From assembly GCF_000515235.1 (NCBI RefSeq), contig NZ_KI911558.1, positions 1,195,918 to 1,259,917 on the forward strand: DNA of 64,000 bases. The letters are read 5' to 3'. The notes below the pieces were generated by a model, which was not told where the DNA came from, did no database searches, and worked only from the letters and a program-made list of their open reading frames with translations. A program made the translations under genes and the position numbers. This DNA comes from Synechococcus sp. CC9616 (GTDB lineage Bacteria; Cyanobacteriota; Cyanobacteriia; PCC-6307; Cyanobiaceae). Below, piece after piece: positions 44,931-54,093 of this stretch. Each line of letters begins with the position of its first letter. Position 1 is the first letter of the stretch.

Positions 44931-45842
44931 ATGTCCAACAAATCCGTCAAGAAGCTCAAGACAAGAGTTCTGCGCTCATCAAAGGGCAGCAAGGTCAGCG
45001 AGGGAGACAACTTGCTTGTCTATTACGTCGGCACCCTGATGAATGGTGATCGTTTCGACGCCAATTTTGATTTCACCAGTTTTCAATCTCCAACCAATAA
45101 TTACTTCACGTCCGATGAGCAATTCATCCTGGGACCCGGAAACGTCAATCCCTTCGAGTTCACCATCGGTGCTGGGCAGGTTATTGAAGGTTGGGATCAG
45201 GCTTTAAAGAATCGACGACTGGGTGAGGTGCTGCATCTCACCATCCCCGCGGATCTTGCCTACGGAGATGTTGAAAGACCTGGGATTCCCGCTGACAGTG
45301 CTCTGAGCTTCGCGGTAGAACTTTTGGGATCAATTCCAGAAGATGAAACCGTACCAGTCTTTCCCACTTTGGAAGACGTCAATATTGACCCAGCATTACT
45401 TGGGCTCACCTCTAACGATTACGAAAACCTTGATCAGCTCAAGATCGGACTGGATGGAAACGATCGCATTAATGGTGATAACGATAGTGATCTGCTGATC
45501 GGCCTCAAGGGCAATGACACCTTGATGGGAGCAGCAGGTGCTGACCTGCTGATTGGTGGTCAGGGCAAGAACCACTTTCTTTTCACGGAACCGAATGATT
45601 CACCGGACGCCAAGGGCGAGAGAGACAAGATTCTCGATTTCGGAAAGAAAGACAAAATCAACCTGCGCGCCATGGCCGATTCTCTGCAGTTCATCGGATC
45701 TGACAAGTTCAGCGGTGCAAATGGCGACGTACGGTTCGCCAAGGAAACCCTCTCTGTTGATGTGGATGGCGATCAGTCCGCAGATTTTGCGGTGAATTTG
45801 CCAGGCACCACATCATTCAAGAGATCAAACCTTCTGCTCTGA
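44931..45842 (+). CDS. FKBP-type peptidyl-prolyl isomerase fused to RTX/serralysin-like C-terminus
   Basis: 303 aa. Residues about 20-140 form an FKBP domain: DNLLVYYVGTLMNGDRFDANFD, FTIGAGQVIEGWDQAL, LTIPADLAYGD and FAVELLGS. Residues about 175-215 are RTX calcium-binding nonapeptides (DGNDRINGDNDSDLLIG, GNDTLMGAAGADLLIGG), and the rest follows the serralysin C-domain (NHFLFTEP ... DKILDFGKKDKINL). There is no signal peptide, as expected for type I secretion. A secreted, calcium-dependent prolyl isomerase is the inference. It is a rare domain pairing. Confidence 0.87.
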   Translation: MSNKSVKKLKTRVLRSSKGSKVSEGDNLLVYYVGTLMNGDRFDANFDFTSFQSPTNNYFTSDEQFILGPGNVNPFEFTIGAGQVIEGWDQALKNRRLGEVLHLTIPADLAYGDVERPGIPADSALSFAVELLGSIPEDETVPVFPTLEDVNIDPALLGLTSNDYENLDQLKIGLDGNDRINGDNDSDLLIGLKGNDTLMGAAGADLLIGGQGKNHFLFTEPNDSPDAKGERDKILDFGKKDKINLRAMADSLQFIGSDKFSGANGDVRFAKETLSVDVDGDQSADFAVNLPGTTSFKRSNLLL

Positions 45843-45857
45843 CCACACCCACCGCCC

Positions 45858-46547
45858 ATGCCCCTGCTGCCGCGCCGGTTTGAGCGGCTCAAATCCGTGC
45901 TCAATCGCCGCATGGCGGATCTCACGGTGCTGCTCGAACACGTGGAAAAGCCCCACAACCTCTCAGCAATTTTGCGGAGCTGCGACGCGGTGGGGGCGCT
46001 GGAAGCTCACGCCGTCAGTCTTGATGGACGTCCGCGCACCTTCAACAGCACTGCTCAGGGCAGTCAGAAATGGGTGGCCTTGCGGGACCACCCCGACATC
46101 ACATCCGCCATTGAGCACCTCAAAGGCAAGGGCTTTCGGCTGTATGGCACCCACCTCGGGGTGAACGCGCGGGATTACCGCGAGTGCGACTTCACAAAAC
46201 CGACGGCCTTCGTGCTCGGCGCCGAGAAATGGGGCCTGACGGATCGGGCCCGCGATCTGATGGATGAGGCCCTCTACATCCCCATGCGCGGCATGGTGCA
46301 GTCCCTGAATGTGTCCGTGGCCAGCGCCACGCTTCTGTTCGAGGCGCTGCGGCAACGAGAGCGCAACGGAACGGCCCCTACAGAGGGGGAGGGACTGACC
46401 CCAGAACACTATGCGCAGCTGCTGTTCGAGTGGTCCTACCCGGACGTGGCTGACTGGTGTCGCCGGGAGGATCGCCCCTATCCACCGCTCAGTGAGGAGG
46501 GCGAACTGATGGAGGACTTACCCCGCAACGTAAAGCTGCGCTGCTGA
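45858..46547 (+). CDS. trmH: tRNA (guanosine-18-2'-O)-methyltransferase
   Basis: 229 aa SPOUT methyltransferase. The N-terminal region MADLTVLLEHVEKPHNLSAILRSCDAVG carries motif 1, TAFVLGAEKWGLTDRARDL motif 2 and IPMRGMVQSLNVSVASATLLFEALRQR motif 3. The C-terminal extension to KLRC is as in TrmH. Starts 15 bases after the FKBP-RTX gene. Confidence 0.93.
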   Translation: MPLLPRRFERLKSVLNRRMADLTVLLEHVEKPHNLSAILRSCDAVGALEAHAVSLDGRPRTFNSTAQGSQKWVALRDHPDITSAIEHLKGKGFRLYGTHLGVNARDYRECDFTKPTAFVLGAEKWGLTDRARDLMDEALYIPMRGMVQSLNVSVASATLLFEALRQRERNGTAPTEGEGLTPEHYAQLLFEWSYPDVADWCRREDRPYPPLSEEGELMEDLPRNVKLRC

Positions 46548-46613
46548 TCCGAAGGAAAGTCTTGTATCCCTGAGAACACTGAGCCATAACTGAATTCACC
46601 CATCGAGGTTGCA

Positions 46614-46793
46614 ATGGAGCAAAAGCCACTGCATCAGTTCGCCGTCACTTACCACTGCGGCAATGAATGGGGAGAGGAGATGCTCCAATCCACGGATCTG
46701 GGCGATGCCGTGGAGGCCGCCCATGCCCTCTTCCCATCCTCCTGCAGGATTTCCATCCGAGAGGTGAAGCACCCGCAGAACAGCTCTATCTGA
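46614..46793 (+). CDS. 59-aa small protein
   Basis: ATG 46614 to TGA 46793. Soluble: MEQKPLHQFAVTYHCGNEWGEE, then an alpha segment DLGDAVEAAHALFP, then SCRISIREVKHPQN. Two cysteines and a WGEE turn. The beta-alpha-beta pattern and codon use support a real gene, missed easily because of its length. No family recognised. Confidence 0.68.
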   Translation: MEQKPLHQFAVTYHCGNEWGEEMLQSTDLGDAVEAAHALFPSSCRISIREVKHPQNSSI

Positions 46794-46814
46794 AGAGCCC
46801 TAAAAACAGCCGTG

Positions 46815-46833
46815 CAGGATCGCCGTGATCCTG
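46815..46833. terminator. hairpin between convergent small genes
   Basis: CAGGATC-GCCGT-GATCCTG, a perfect 7-bp stem. It lies between the 59-aa gene (plus) and the 86-aa gene (minus). On the minus strand it is followed within 10 bases by GTTTTTA, so it could end leftward transcription entering from the right. Confidence 0.5.
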
Positions 46834-46834
46834 T

Positions 46835-47095
46835 TCAGAAACGAATCAGCACGCTGTCGCTGTCCCGCGTTTTGGGTCTGGGTGTGATCTCACCTCCAGC
46901 CTGGGGAAGCCGCATCGCTACCGCCAGCGTCAGCAATTCCAGCAGCAGGTTGTGGCCAAACAACAGCACCACAAGGGCAGCTGTCGTGGCCAACAGTTTC
47001 TCCAGGAACCCGATCACATCGTCGGAATTATTCCGGCCTTTCAGCCACAAACCCACGGCCACGGCCATCAACAGAATGCTGATCCACCAGGGCAT
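46835..47095 (-). CDS. small two-span membrane protein
   Basis: 86 aa. Hydrophobic helices WWISILLMAVAVGLWL and LATTAALVVLLFGHNLLLELL flank a polar loop (KGRNNSDDVIGFLEK). A polar tail (GGEITPRPKTRDSDSVLIRF) follows. Twenty bases downstream of the permease gene, same strand. Function unknown. Confidence 0.65.
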   Translation of the reverse strand: MPWWISILLMAVAVGLWLKGRNNSDDVIGFLEKLLATTAALVVLLFGHNLLLELLTLAVAMRLPQAGGEITPRPKTRDSDSVLIRF

Positions 47096-47115
47096 GGAGG
47101 CAAGCTCAGATGTGA

Positions 47116-47937
47116 TCAGTCTGACGCTGGACGCCCTTCTCCGCCGCTGACCCAGGCTTCAATGCCTTCCCCAAGGAAGGAGAGGCCCAGCACCAGGATG
47201 AACATGGCCAGCCCTGGATAGATGGCCGTCCACCAAACCCCTGTGGGCACGGCTGCAAGGGCGAGGTTGAGATCACCACCCCATTCGGGAACCGTCTCCG
47301 GCAAACCCAACCCGAGAAACCCCAAGCCCCCCAGCACCAGAACGGCATCGGCGGCATTGAGGGTGAGCAGAACAGGCACCGAGGTGATCACATTGCGGAA
47401 GAGGTAACGCCGCAGAATCCAAACCGGACCGGCCCCGAGCGACTGCGCCGCCTCCACAAACAATTCACTTTTCACCTGGGCTGTCTGATTGCGCACCACC
47501 CGGAAGTACTGCGGCACGTACACCACGCACAGGGCCGCAGCCGCATTGGGGATCCCCTTACCCAGCAGGAATGCCAGCACCACCGAAAGCAACAGCACCG
47601 GAAGGGTGTACAGCGTGTCCATCAGCAGCACCAGCAAGCGATCCACGGCGCCACCGAGGTAGCCACTCACCATGCCGAGGGGCACTCCGATCAACAGGGC
47701 CAGACCCACCGCCAGCAGCACTACCTGGAGAGCGACACCGCTGCCGGCCATGGTGCGTACACACACATCCCTTCCCAGGCGATCAGTACCGCACCAGTGC
47801 GTGAGATTGGGGGCCTCGTAGATCGGATTGCTCAGTCCCGCATTGGCATCGGGCAACAGTCCCAGGACCATCAGCACGGGGGTGATCAGGGCAACAGCGG
47901 CGTAAATGGCCACGATCACCAGCCCCCAGCGGGCCAT
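47116..47937 (-). CDS. ABC transporter permease, DppC/OppC type
   Basis: About 273 aa from ATG 47937; non-ATG upstream starts (TTG 47961, TTG 48009) would extend it. HWCGTDRLGRDVCVRTMAGS is the DppC N-terminal signature. The permease EAA loop is EAAQSLGAGPVWILRRYLFRNV, and PEWGGDLNLA is the late family motif. Six membrane helices. It would import peptides or similar solutes, but the DppB partner, binding protein and ATPases are not adjacent. Confidence 0.87.
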   Translation of the reverse strand: MARWGLVIVAIYAAVALITPVLMVLGLLPDANAGLSNPIYEAPNLTHWCGTDRLGRDVCVRTMAGSGVALQVVLLAVGLALLIGVPLGMVSGYLGGAVDRLLVLLMDTLYTLPVLLLSVVLAFLLGKGIPNAAAALCVVYVPQYFRVVRNQTAQVKSELFVEAAQSLGAGPVWILRRYLFRNVITSVPVLLTLNAADAVLVLGGLGFLGLGLPETVPEWGGDLNLALAAVPTGVWWTAIYPGLAMFILVLGLSFLGEGIEAWVSGGEGRPASD

Positions 47938-48009
47938 TCGGGTGGAAAGACTGGGGATCAACTTTGATGCACAACACTTGAAAACATCATCTCGTAGGTC
48001 TTGGCTCAA

Positions 48010-48433
48010 ATGCTTTCAAGGTGCAGTCCTGGCGAAAGATTTGACATCGACACACAATTCTCTAATCCAAGGAAGAGCATTTTATTTTCAGGAAGGTTCG
48101 AGGGACTCAAAAAAACCATAATTTTGGCGCGCCCCACAAAAGACTGATTAAGTATGGCGCTTTCTACCGAAATATTTGAACAGACAATTTCCAAAGCTAC
48201 GTACGGCAATAAGCTCCAGAAGCGCTAAACCCACTCTTCAATACACGAAGCACCTATAAAAAATGCTTAAGAAAATTTTAATTCCGAAATGAACTTAACG
48301 GATCTAGCCATGCTTAAGAAGGCAGAAAATTGCTTCGACTAGAACCAAATCCAAAAAAGAAGCCCATCCTTTTAAGAGGCAGGGCTTTTTGCAAAAACCC
48401 AATCGCAAAAGCAGACAGATCAATGCCTTGACC
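48010..48433. other. AT-rich leader region of the pilin-export operon
   Basis: About 420 bases without a convincing gene, AT-rich from 48100 onward. It must contain the promoter for the 48434-58113 operon. I see A/T-rich tracts (for example GAAAATTTTAATTCC near 48270) but cannot fix a promoter. Confidence 0.5.
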
Positions 48434-50032
48434 ATGAACAAACCAGGGGCGGAACATTATTCAAGAAAGCCAGAAAGTCAAAACAATGGCTTCGCTCTTC
48501 CAGTAGTTGTGATCATAGGTCTATTTCTGATTATTAGCGGACTCACGCTTGCAGCGCAAATGTTTCAGTCCTTGGTTGCCTCCAGAAAAACTAATTTTCA
48601 CCAGCAATCATTTGACATTGCCGAAACAGGCTTAACGCAAATCACCAGACAATTGAATAGTGAATACAGATATCTTTTAATCAACTGTTATCGAGAAAAC
48701 GAAGCAATCACATTCGACTCAAAAAGCAGCTGCAATAATGTCGACATCGGTGGCTGGAATCAAAATGCATCTCCATTACCCATTGTCTCAGGATCTACTT
48801 GCCCTGATGAAAACGGACAACCAATAGAGACAGCAAATTATTCTGACGGAATTGTTTTACAAGGCACTATCGACTTGGAGCCTCAAAACAACGATGGAAT
48901 ACCTCTAGTTGGAGAATGGGGCCTTGAGAGCTACACATTTTACGGCAACCAACTAACTGGGGGGAAGGGAGTCATCACGGTTCAAGGCAAACGCATCAAT
49001 AGAAGTGGGGAGACCGTGGCTACTACCATTTTAAAAAAAACAATGCTGATCAAGAGCAAACCATGTGAACGCACGCTCTTACAGACACATGATCCTAAAT
49101 ACCTACCAGGCTTGATAGCCAGATCAATCAATCTAAGAAAAGACGATGTGATCGGCGGCCCTTTCTCCCATATTATTTGCACTGGATGTGAAGAAACTGA
49201 TGATATCAATAAGCATGGTGATAGTGTTGTAGATGGTTTCCCATTCACTGGCTCCGTAATACTTCCAGATGTGCCAACATTCCCTTCTGAGTTACTGGAA
49301 GCTGTTTCAATTGGTGATATCACCCCACAAGGCGATGAATCGATCAGGATTGAATCACCTAATGAGCCCTTTAAAGCCTTTGACCCCCTCTGCATTGGAT
49401 GCGAAGGAACAAGTCATATCAGACCTGAAGGAGGTGATCCCATGTGCGTAACAGATGAGAAGATGCGTGTCCACTGCCGATTCAACGACATCAACCTTGA
49501 AGGATCTGAAAACGTCATCGTTAATACAGCCGGAGGAAGTAGACCTGTTTTTATCTACCTGGAGGGAGATCTAAACACTTCAAATAATTCTAATCTCGTA
49601 AATCAAGGCGGTAAATCATCTGACCTTGTGATTATTGGAAATGCAAGCTGCCAAGTCAATGAGGACCGATATCAAAATATTACTCTGAGTGGTGCAAACA
49701 CATTGAAAAGCTTTATTTATGCACCCTGTGCTTCTGTCACCATCATCAACAGCCCTAACAACAACAACGCGCAGTGCCCAAACGACCAGCAGAGGAATGC
49801 AGAATTTGACAATCAATCTGAAGGGGAAGAGCCAAGAGTATGCAGTCAAGGTGACCTAGATGGTGCTGCTTGGGTTAGAGATTGGGACTCAGATGCAGCG
49901 AATACTTCTGCGGAAATAACTGTACCTTCTGATCTTAGCACTCAACTGACCGATCAATTTGGGCCTAGCTTTACAGCAGGTCCAAGCGATTTTGTGGCAG
50001 TTGGTACAACTGACTGGGAAATGTCTCGATAA
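48434..50032 (+). CDS. PilX-like type IV minor prepilin, Cys-rich
   Basis: 532 aa from ATG 48434. Prepilin leader with cleavage NNG|FALPVV, then a hydrophobic helix (VIIGLFLIISGLTLAAQMF) and the PilX-like HQQSFDIAETGLTQI. The large C-terminal region (about 450 aa) is Asn/Asp-rich with some 18 cysteines, including CTGCEE and CIGCEG pairs. Much larger than typical PilX. Probably a minor pilin or adhesin exposed at a pilus tip. AT-rich, unlike flanking genes. First gene of the pilin-export operon. Confidence 0.85.
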   Translation: MNKPGAEHYSRKPESQNNGFALPVVVIIGLFLIISGLTLAAQMFQSLVASRKTNFHQQSFDIAETGLTQITRQLNSEYRYLLINCYRENEAITFDSKSSCNNVDIGGWNQNASPLPIVSGSTCPDENGQPIETANYSDGIVLQGTIDLEPQNNDGIPLVGEWGLESYTFYGNQLTGGKGVITVQGKRINRSGETVATTILKKTMLIKSKPCERTLLQTHDPKYLPGLIARSINLRKDDVIGGPFSHIICTGCEETDDINKHGDSVVDGFPFTGSVILPDVPTFPSELLEAVSIGDITPQGDESIRIESPNEPFKAFDPLCIGCEGTSHIRPEGGDPMCVTDEKMRVHCRFNDINLEGSENVIVNTAGGSRPVFIYLEGDLNTSNNSNLVNQGGKSSDLVIIGNASCQVNEDRYQNITLSGANTLKSFIYAPCASVTIINSPNNNNAQCPNDQQRNAEFDNQSEGEEPRVCSQGDLDGAAWVRDWDSDAANTSAEITVPSDLSTQLTDQFGPSFTAGPSDFVAVGTTDWEMSR

Positions 50033-50043
50033 ATACTTCTAAA

Positions 50044-50634
50044 ATGTCTAACACCTTAAACCTTAGATCAATTAGCGAAAATACTGGTTTTACCATAGTC
50101 GAATTAATGCTCGCCATTAGCATGTTAGGGATACTAAGCAGCATTGCGGTTATCAACTTTAATCGAAATATTCAGAGTGCACGCCTCAATCAGGCAGCGC
50201 AGGCATTCGTGAGCTTTGCAAAAGAGAGTAAATCTTCCAGCTTGAATTCCGCCTCTCCATGCGTACTCATTGTCAGCCATGAGCAAGCACAAATAACCAT
50301 TTCCAATCCGATCGAATGTACACAGAGACAAACTCTAAATTTAATAGATGATTCCAACGATTTACAGAATCTAGTCATCTGCGGAACAAATAATACATCC
50401 AACTTCAGCATGGATTGTGATCAAGAAAATGACGGGAGTGATGTTGATACAAACGGCATCCTGAAGACATCAACGCATATTGAATTCACCCCAAAAGGAA
50501 CCGTCTCCAAGGGAGCATTAGTGAAACTTTATTCACCAAATATTAAAAAAGGATACTGCATTGTTATCACAGAGCCAGTTGGCTTAATTCGCAAAACTCA
50601 TATGAATAGAAACACCTGCAACTTTTCGAATTGA
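50044..50634 (+). CDS. FimT/GspH-like type IV prepilin
   Basis: 196 aa. Cleavage site ENTG|FTIVELMLAISMLGILSSIAV with the conserved Glu at +5. Then a basic helix (NFNRNIQSARLNQAAQAFVSFAKESKSSS) and a beta-rich domain with six cysteines. The length is normal for a minor pseudopilin. Follows the PilX-like gene by 11 bases. Confidence 0.9.
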   Translation: MSNTLNLRSISENTGFTIVELMLAISMLGILSSIAVINFNRNIQSARLNQAAQAFVSFAKESKSSSLNSASPCVLIVSHEQAQITISNPIECTQRQTLNLIDDSNDLQNLVICGTNNTSNFSMDCDQENDGSDVDTNGILKTSTHIEFTPKGTVSKGALVKLYSPNIKKGYCIVITEPVGLIRKTHMNRNTCNFSN

Positions 50635-50637
50635 ACG

Positions 50638-52395
50638 ATGATCAAATTTTTCAATCAACATGGTAATCAAGGATTAACATTTATCGAGTTACTGGTTGCA
50701 GCTGCCATAGGACTAATCACTGTTATGGCAGGCGGTCAAGTAATGGTGTCGCAAATTGATTCCTCTCAGAAGATGAGTCGACGCGAAAGACTCCGTAGCG
50801 ATTGGGTTGCAGCAAACCAATTTATCACTTCTGAGGTTAATCAATCCATGAAAGTCACCACTGAAGCTGATGATGAACTGATTGAAGAATGCGGCATTGT
50901 AAGAAGTCAGATAAAGATGGTTATTCAATTTCAAAGAAACCAACAAATAAAGCCAGCAATCTATTATACAACCGAAAATGACAATCGCTGGAGCGGTATT
51001 ATCCTTAAACGATGTGGCCCTGCAATTAACTCCAGCGGCGATTACGACAGTACATTATCTAATGAGATAATTATTGATGAGCTTGAAAATAATGATTCTG
51101 GATTTACAGCATCCATAAGCGAAGATGAAAAACTTGTGCAATTTAATATTGCACTTAACGGCCTGGTTAACGCCCGATATCGGCAGCAAGGAGTTGCAAG
51201 ATCACGCATTCAAACTGTCATCGTACGTCCTAATATTTCAAGCGTCTGTTTTGAAACTTCGCAACAAAATATTAAAGGCATAAGATTTAACTTAACATCA
51301 AACTCTGATCAATTTACATCAGAGCAGAACCAAGATCAATGGAATAGACAGATGAATGCAGATGCATTGATATGTGGTCATGGAGGGGGTGACACGATTA
51401 CTGGAGGAGATGGAAATAATCTGATAGAAGCAGGCGGTTTTGAGAACAGTGTTCTTGATGGTGGCGGTGGCGATGATCGAATCATCGGTAGTGACGGAAA
51501 TGATGAAATTGATGGGGGAGATGGAGATGATATTTTAATTGGATTAGGCGGTGACGATACTCTTCGTGGAGGGTCAGGAACCAACCATTTCATTAGTGGT
51601 ATTGACGAAGTAGGGGATTTTTGTGATCACGATAAAGTCATTGGCCAAGAGGACTCTTATGATATTATTTATTTTGAAGGAAATACAGCTGAATATGAAT
51701 ACGAACGACCTGAACCCTGTACTCAGGCTTCATGCAGAATCACCAAAAAAGATACCGATAACAAGAAAAATGTTGACGTAGAGTTCGGCAATATACTCGT
51801 CTTCGCTAACGAAGTCTTCCATATCCCTAAGGGCGAAGCGGGAAACTTACAACCACTAAACAGAGATTCATGCGATGTAGAAGTAACAATTCATGAACCT
51901 CCCGAAGCTCCTGAACCAGAAGTGAGTGATGAAGATGATCCCCGCTGGCTACCGCTAATAGAAGCAAAAACTATTGGGTTTAATATACTTAACAGCGTCA
52001 AGGAGGAATATACCAGAGAGAGTCGCAGAAGCTTTATCGCAAACTGGTCAAGAAATATCAGGGCAGAGGTTGAAGATTTGCCGCAAGACGTCAAAGATAG
52101 ATTCTGTTTTACTCCAACGATGAAACACCACAGAAGAAATACCAATATGCAATATCACTCTGGCAGTCTAATACTTGCAAGAAAAATTAATGGCGCATGT
52201 GCGTATGGAGTTAGCGGAAGTGGATTACTCTCTACTCGCATCCGGAGCAACACCTCCAACTTGCAATTTTATGGACAAGTAAGAATGCCGAAAGATCTCT
52301 CTTACGAGCCGCTTAACAGGTCCTGCAATATACAAACTAAATTCTTTTCTAATCCAAATGCATCACCCACGTTTAGAGAGGCTCGTGGGTGCTAA
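50638..52395 (+). CDS. PilW-like prepilin with internal RTX calcium-binding repeats
   Basis: 585 aa. Prepilin leader and helix NQG|LTFIELLVAAAIGLITVMAGG with Glu at +5. Residues about 25-230 resemble PilW. Residues about 241-320 are RTX nonapeptides (GGGDTITGGDGNN, GGGGDDRIIGSDGNDEIDGG, GGDDTLRGGSG), ending NHFISG. Then an acidic and Cys-bearing C-terminal region of about 260 aa. A pilin that binds calcium in an RTX beta-roll is unusual; export by the pilus or general secretory pathway is implied by the leader. Confidence 0.88.
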   Translation: MIKFFNQHGNQGLTFIELLVAAAIGLITVMAGGQVMVSQIDSSQKMSRRERLRSDWVAANQFITSEVNQSMKVTTEADDELIEECGIVRSQIKMVIQFQRNQQIKPAIYYTTENDNRWSGIILKRCGPAINSSGDYDSTLSNEIIIDELENNDSGFTASISEDEKLVQFNIALNGLVNARYRQQGVARSRIQTVIVRPNISSVCFETSQQNIKGIRFNLTSNSDQFTSEQNQDQWNRQMNADALICGHGGGDTITGGDGNNLIEAGGFENSVLDGGGGDDRIIGSDGNDEIDGGDGDDILIGLGGDDTLRGGSGTNHFISGIDEVGDFCDHDKVIGQEDSYDIIYFEGNTAEYEYERPEPCTQASCRITKKDTDNKKNVDVEFGNILVFANEVFHIPKGEAGNLQPLNRDSCDVEVTIHEPPEAPEPEVSDEDDPRWLPLIEAKTIGFNILNSVKEEYTRESRRSFIANWSRNIRAEVEDLPQDVKDRFCFTPTMKHHRRNTNMQYHSGSLILARKINGACAYGVSGSGLLSTRIRSNTSNLQFYGQVRMPKDLSYEPLNRSCNIQTKFFSNPNASPTFREARGC

Positions 52396-52423
52396 TGTAG
52401 AAATTATTGCAAAGCCAATAATC

Positions 52424-53080
52424 ATGACAAACAGCATTTGCTTCAAGCTTCATGCCATTGATCTAAAGCAAACTTCTGGCCGTCGGAATGTCCAGCAGGC
52501 TCTTTCAGATCAAAAAGAATTGGTTTTTCACAGTTCCGATGGGACCAGTTTATCGAAATCAAATCTGTTACAGACATTGAATGCGTTCGATAACGAAGAT
52601 GAATGTGCTGACCTTAGCCTGGCTGAACTCGAGCAACTAACTGGGGGAGTTGGCTTACCAGAAGCGCTCGTCTCCTCCACCATCCTGATGACCATGGTTG
52701 CTGGTACCAGCGGTTTATTTACCAATGGGGTGAACGCGATAGGTACCAGCAGTATTCAAGATGCAATCAACTCTGGAATTCGAGCGGATATTGAGTCCAT
52801 ACGTCATGACCTCAGCAACCACAACCTGGACGCTGCTACCGGCACCTACAGGCCGAATGCCGAGGCAGGAGAAATTGGTCAGGAGTTTATTGATTCCTTA
52901 GACCTTCAAGACCTTAATGAACGCGAAGTCGGCATTCAAACACAGGAAGATTTTGGTGGAGAAAATGTGATTCGAACCATTAAGGCTGACGGTGACAGCA
53001 TCACAGTGACCTACTCCCACAGTGGCACTACTGTGCAAAACACCTCGATGGTTATGCCAGCATCTGGTTGGCTGTCCTGA
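52424..53080 (+). CDS. double-glycine-leader secreted protein (bacteriocin-like)
   Basis: 218 aa from ATG 52424. A long leader of about 75 residues ends in DLSLAELEQLTGG|VG, matching the LSxxEL-x-x-(I/L)-x-GG motif cleaved by C39 peptidases. The mature part (about 143 aa) starts with a hydrophobic segment (LPEALVSSTILMTMVAGTSG) and then polar, acidic sequence without cysteine. No lanthipeptide or other modifying enzyme is nearby. The likely substrate of the peptidase-ABC exporter at 56002-58113. Toxin, signal or adhesin roles are equally open. Confidence 0.8.
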   Translation: MTNSICFKLHAIDLKQTSGRRNVQQALSDQKELVFHSSDGTSLSKSNLLQTLNAFDNEDECADLSLAELEQLTGGVGLPEALVSSTILMTMVAGTSGLFTNGVNAIGTSSIQDAINSGIRADIESIRHDLSNHNLDAATGTYRPNAEAGEIGQEFIDSLDLQDLNEREVGIQTQEDFGGENVIRTIKADGDSITVTYSHSGTTVQNTSMVMPASGWLS

Positions 53081-53118
53081 AAACAGGTTAGACCTGAATA
53101 AAGCCACCGAGCGAAGCG

Positions 53119-54093
53119 ATGAGCAAGCAGATCCGAGACATTCTCTTCCCATCTCTCTTTTACTCCTGGGTGCAGGAATCTCAGAGCACTTTCGAGCTGC
53201 AACAAGCAACAACCTTGATTGAAGAAGGATCTGTGGGTCGAGAACTTCTGCTTTTAATCGATGGCACAGCTGATGTCAGCAGCGAACAGCGCAACGGTGA
53301 GTTAACCGCAATTGCCGTACTTGAAGCACCCGAAATTCTCGGAGAAATGTCTTTTTTAGAACGGCGACCAACGGTTGCGACTGTGGTCGGACGGGCGAGG
53401 AGCCGCTGGATCCGCCTTCCCTTTGAGAATCTTCGCGACGCGATCAAAAGTAATCCTGTCCTGGCCGCAGATTTTTACAACGTGCTCGCCCGAGAGCTTG
53501 CACTGCAGCTGCAGAACCAGAACTCAATGGTGCACCGATGGAACAGCTCCGAAATCGAGCCCCTTCGGAAGGTTCTGCTCGTGTTTGCTGAACTCGATGA
53601 CCTCGACATTGATTGGCTAGGTCGCCTCGGCACTGTGGTGCACTGCCAACCAGGTGAGACCTTGATCGAACAGGGCAACCAAATCGATCAACTCTGGGTG
53701 GTTCTTAAAGGAGAGGCAGACATCTTCCTCATCACATCGGAGCAACGCCATCTTGTAGGCAGTTCCCGCCGGGGCGAATTGCTTGGGGAAATCGCACTGC
53801 TTAGTAGTAAAAATCTGGCAACAGCAAGCGTGATTGCAAGGAACAGAATGCAATTGCTCGCGCTACCCCAGGACCAACTGAAACAGCGCATGGGGGCCGA
53901 TGCCACGTTTAGCGAAAGGTTCCATCGGGCACTCGCCATGCTGCTTTCCCATCGTTGCAGGGATCAACTGCTGAGCCATGGCCTCGCCAGTCGCGCCGCC
54001 TTAAATGAAGCGATCGACTTCGACACCCTCGACAACATCAGCCATGCCGGAAGGCGTTTCGACTGGCTATGTCGTCAACTTGCAACGGCATGA
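53119..54093 (+). CDS. protein with two cyclic-nucleotide-binding domains
   Basis: 324 aa. The first cNMP-like domain (residues about 10-120) is LIEEGSVGRELLLLIDGTADVSS ... PEILGEMSFLERRPTVATVVG, and the second (about 170-270) is CQPGETLIEQGNQIDQLWVVLKGEADIF ... RGELLGEIALLSSKNLATASVIA, with the phosphate-loop GE(x)ALL pattern. No DNA-binding domain follows. The next ABC gene overlaps by four bases. In cyanobacterial bacteriocin loci such domains are often fused to or beside exporters; allosteric control of export is the inference. Confidence 0.87.
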   Translation: MSKQIRDILFPSLFYSWVQESQSTFELQQATTLIEEGSVGRELLLLIDGTADVSSEQRNGELTAIAVLEAPEILGEMSFLERRPTVATVVGRARSRWIRLPFENLRDAIKSNPVLAADFYNVLARELALQLQNQNSMVHRWNSSEIEPLRKVLLVFAELDDLDIDWLGRLGTVVHCQPGETLIEQGNQIDQLWVVLKGEADIFLITSEQRHLVGSSRRGELLGEIALLSSKNLATASVIARNRMQLLALPQDQLKQRMGADATFSERFHRALAMLLSHRCRDQLLSHGLASRAALNEAIDFDTLDNISHAGRRFDWLCRQLATA

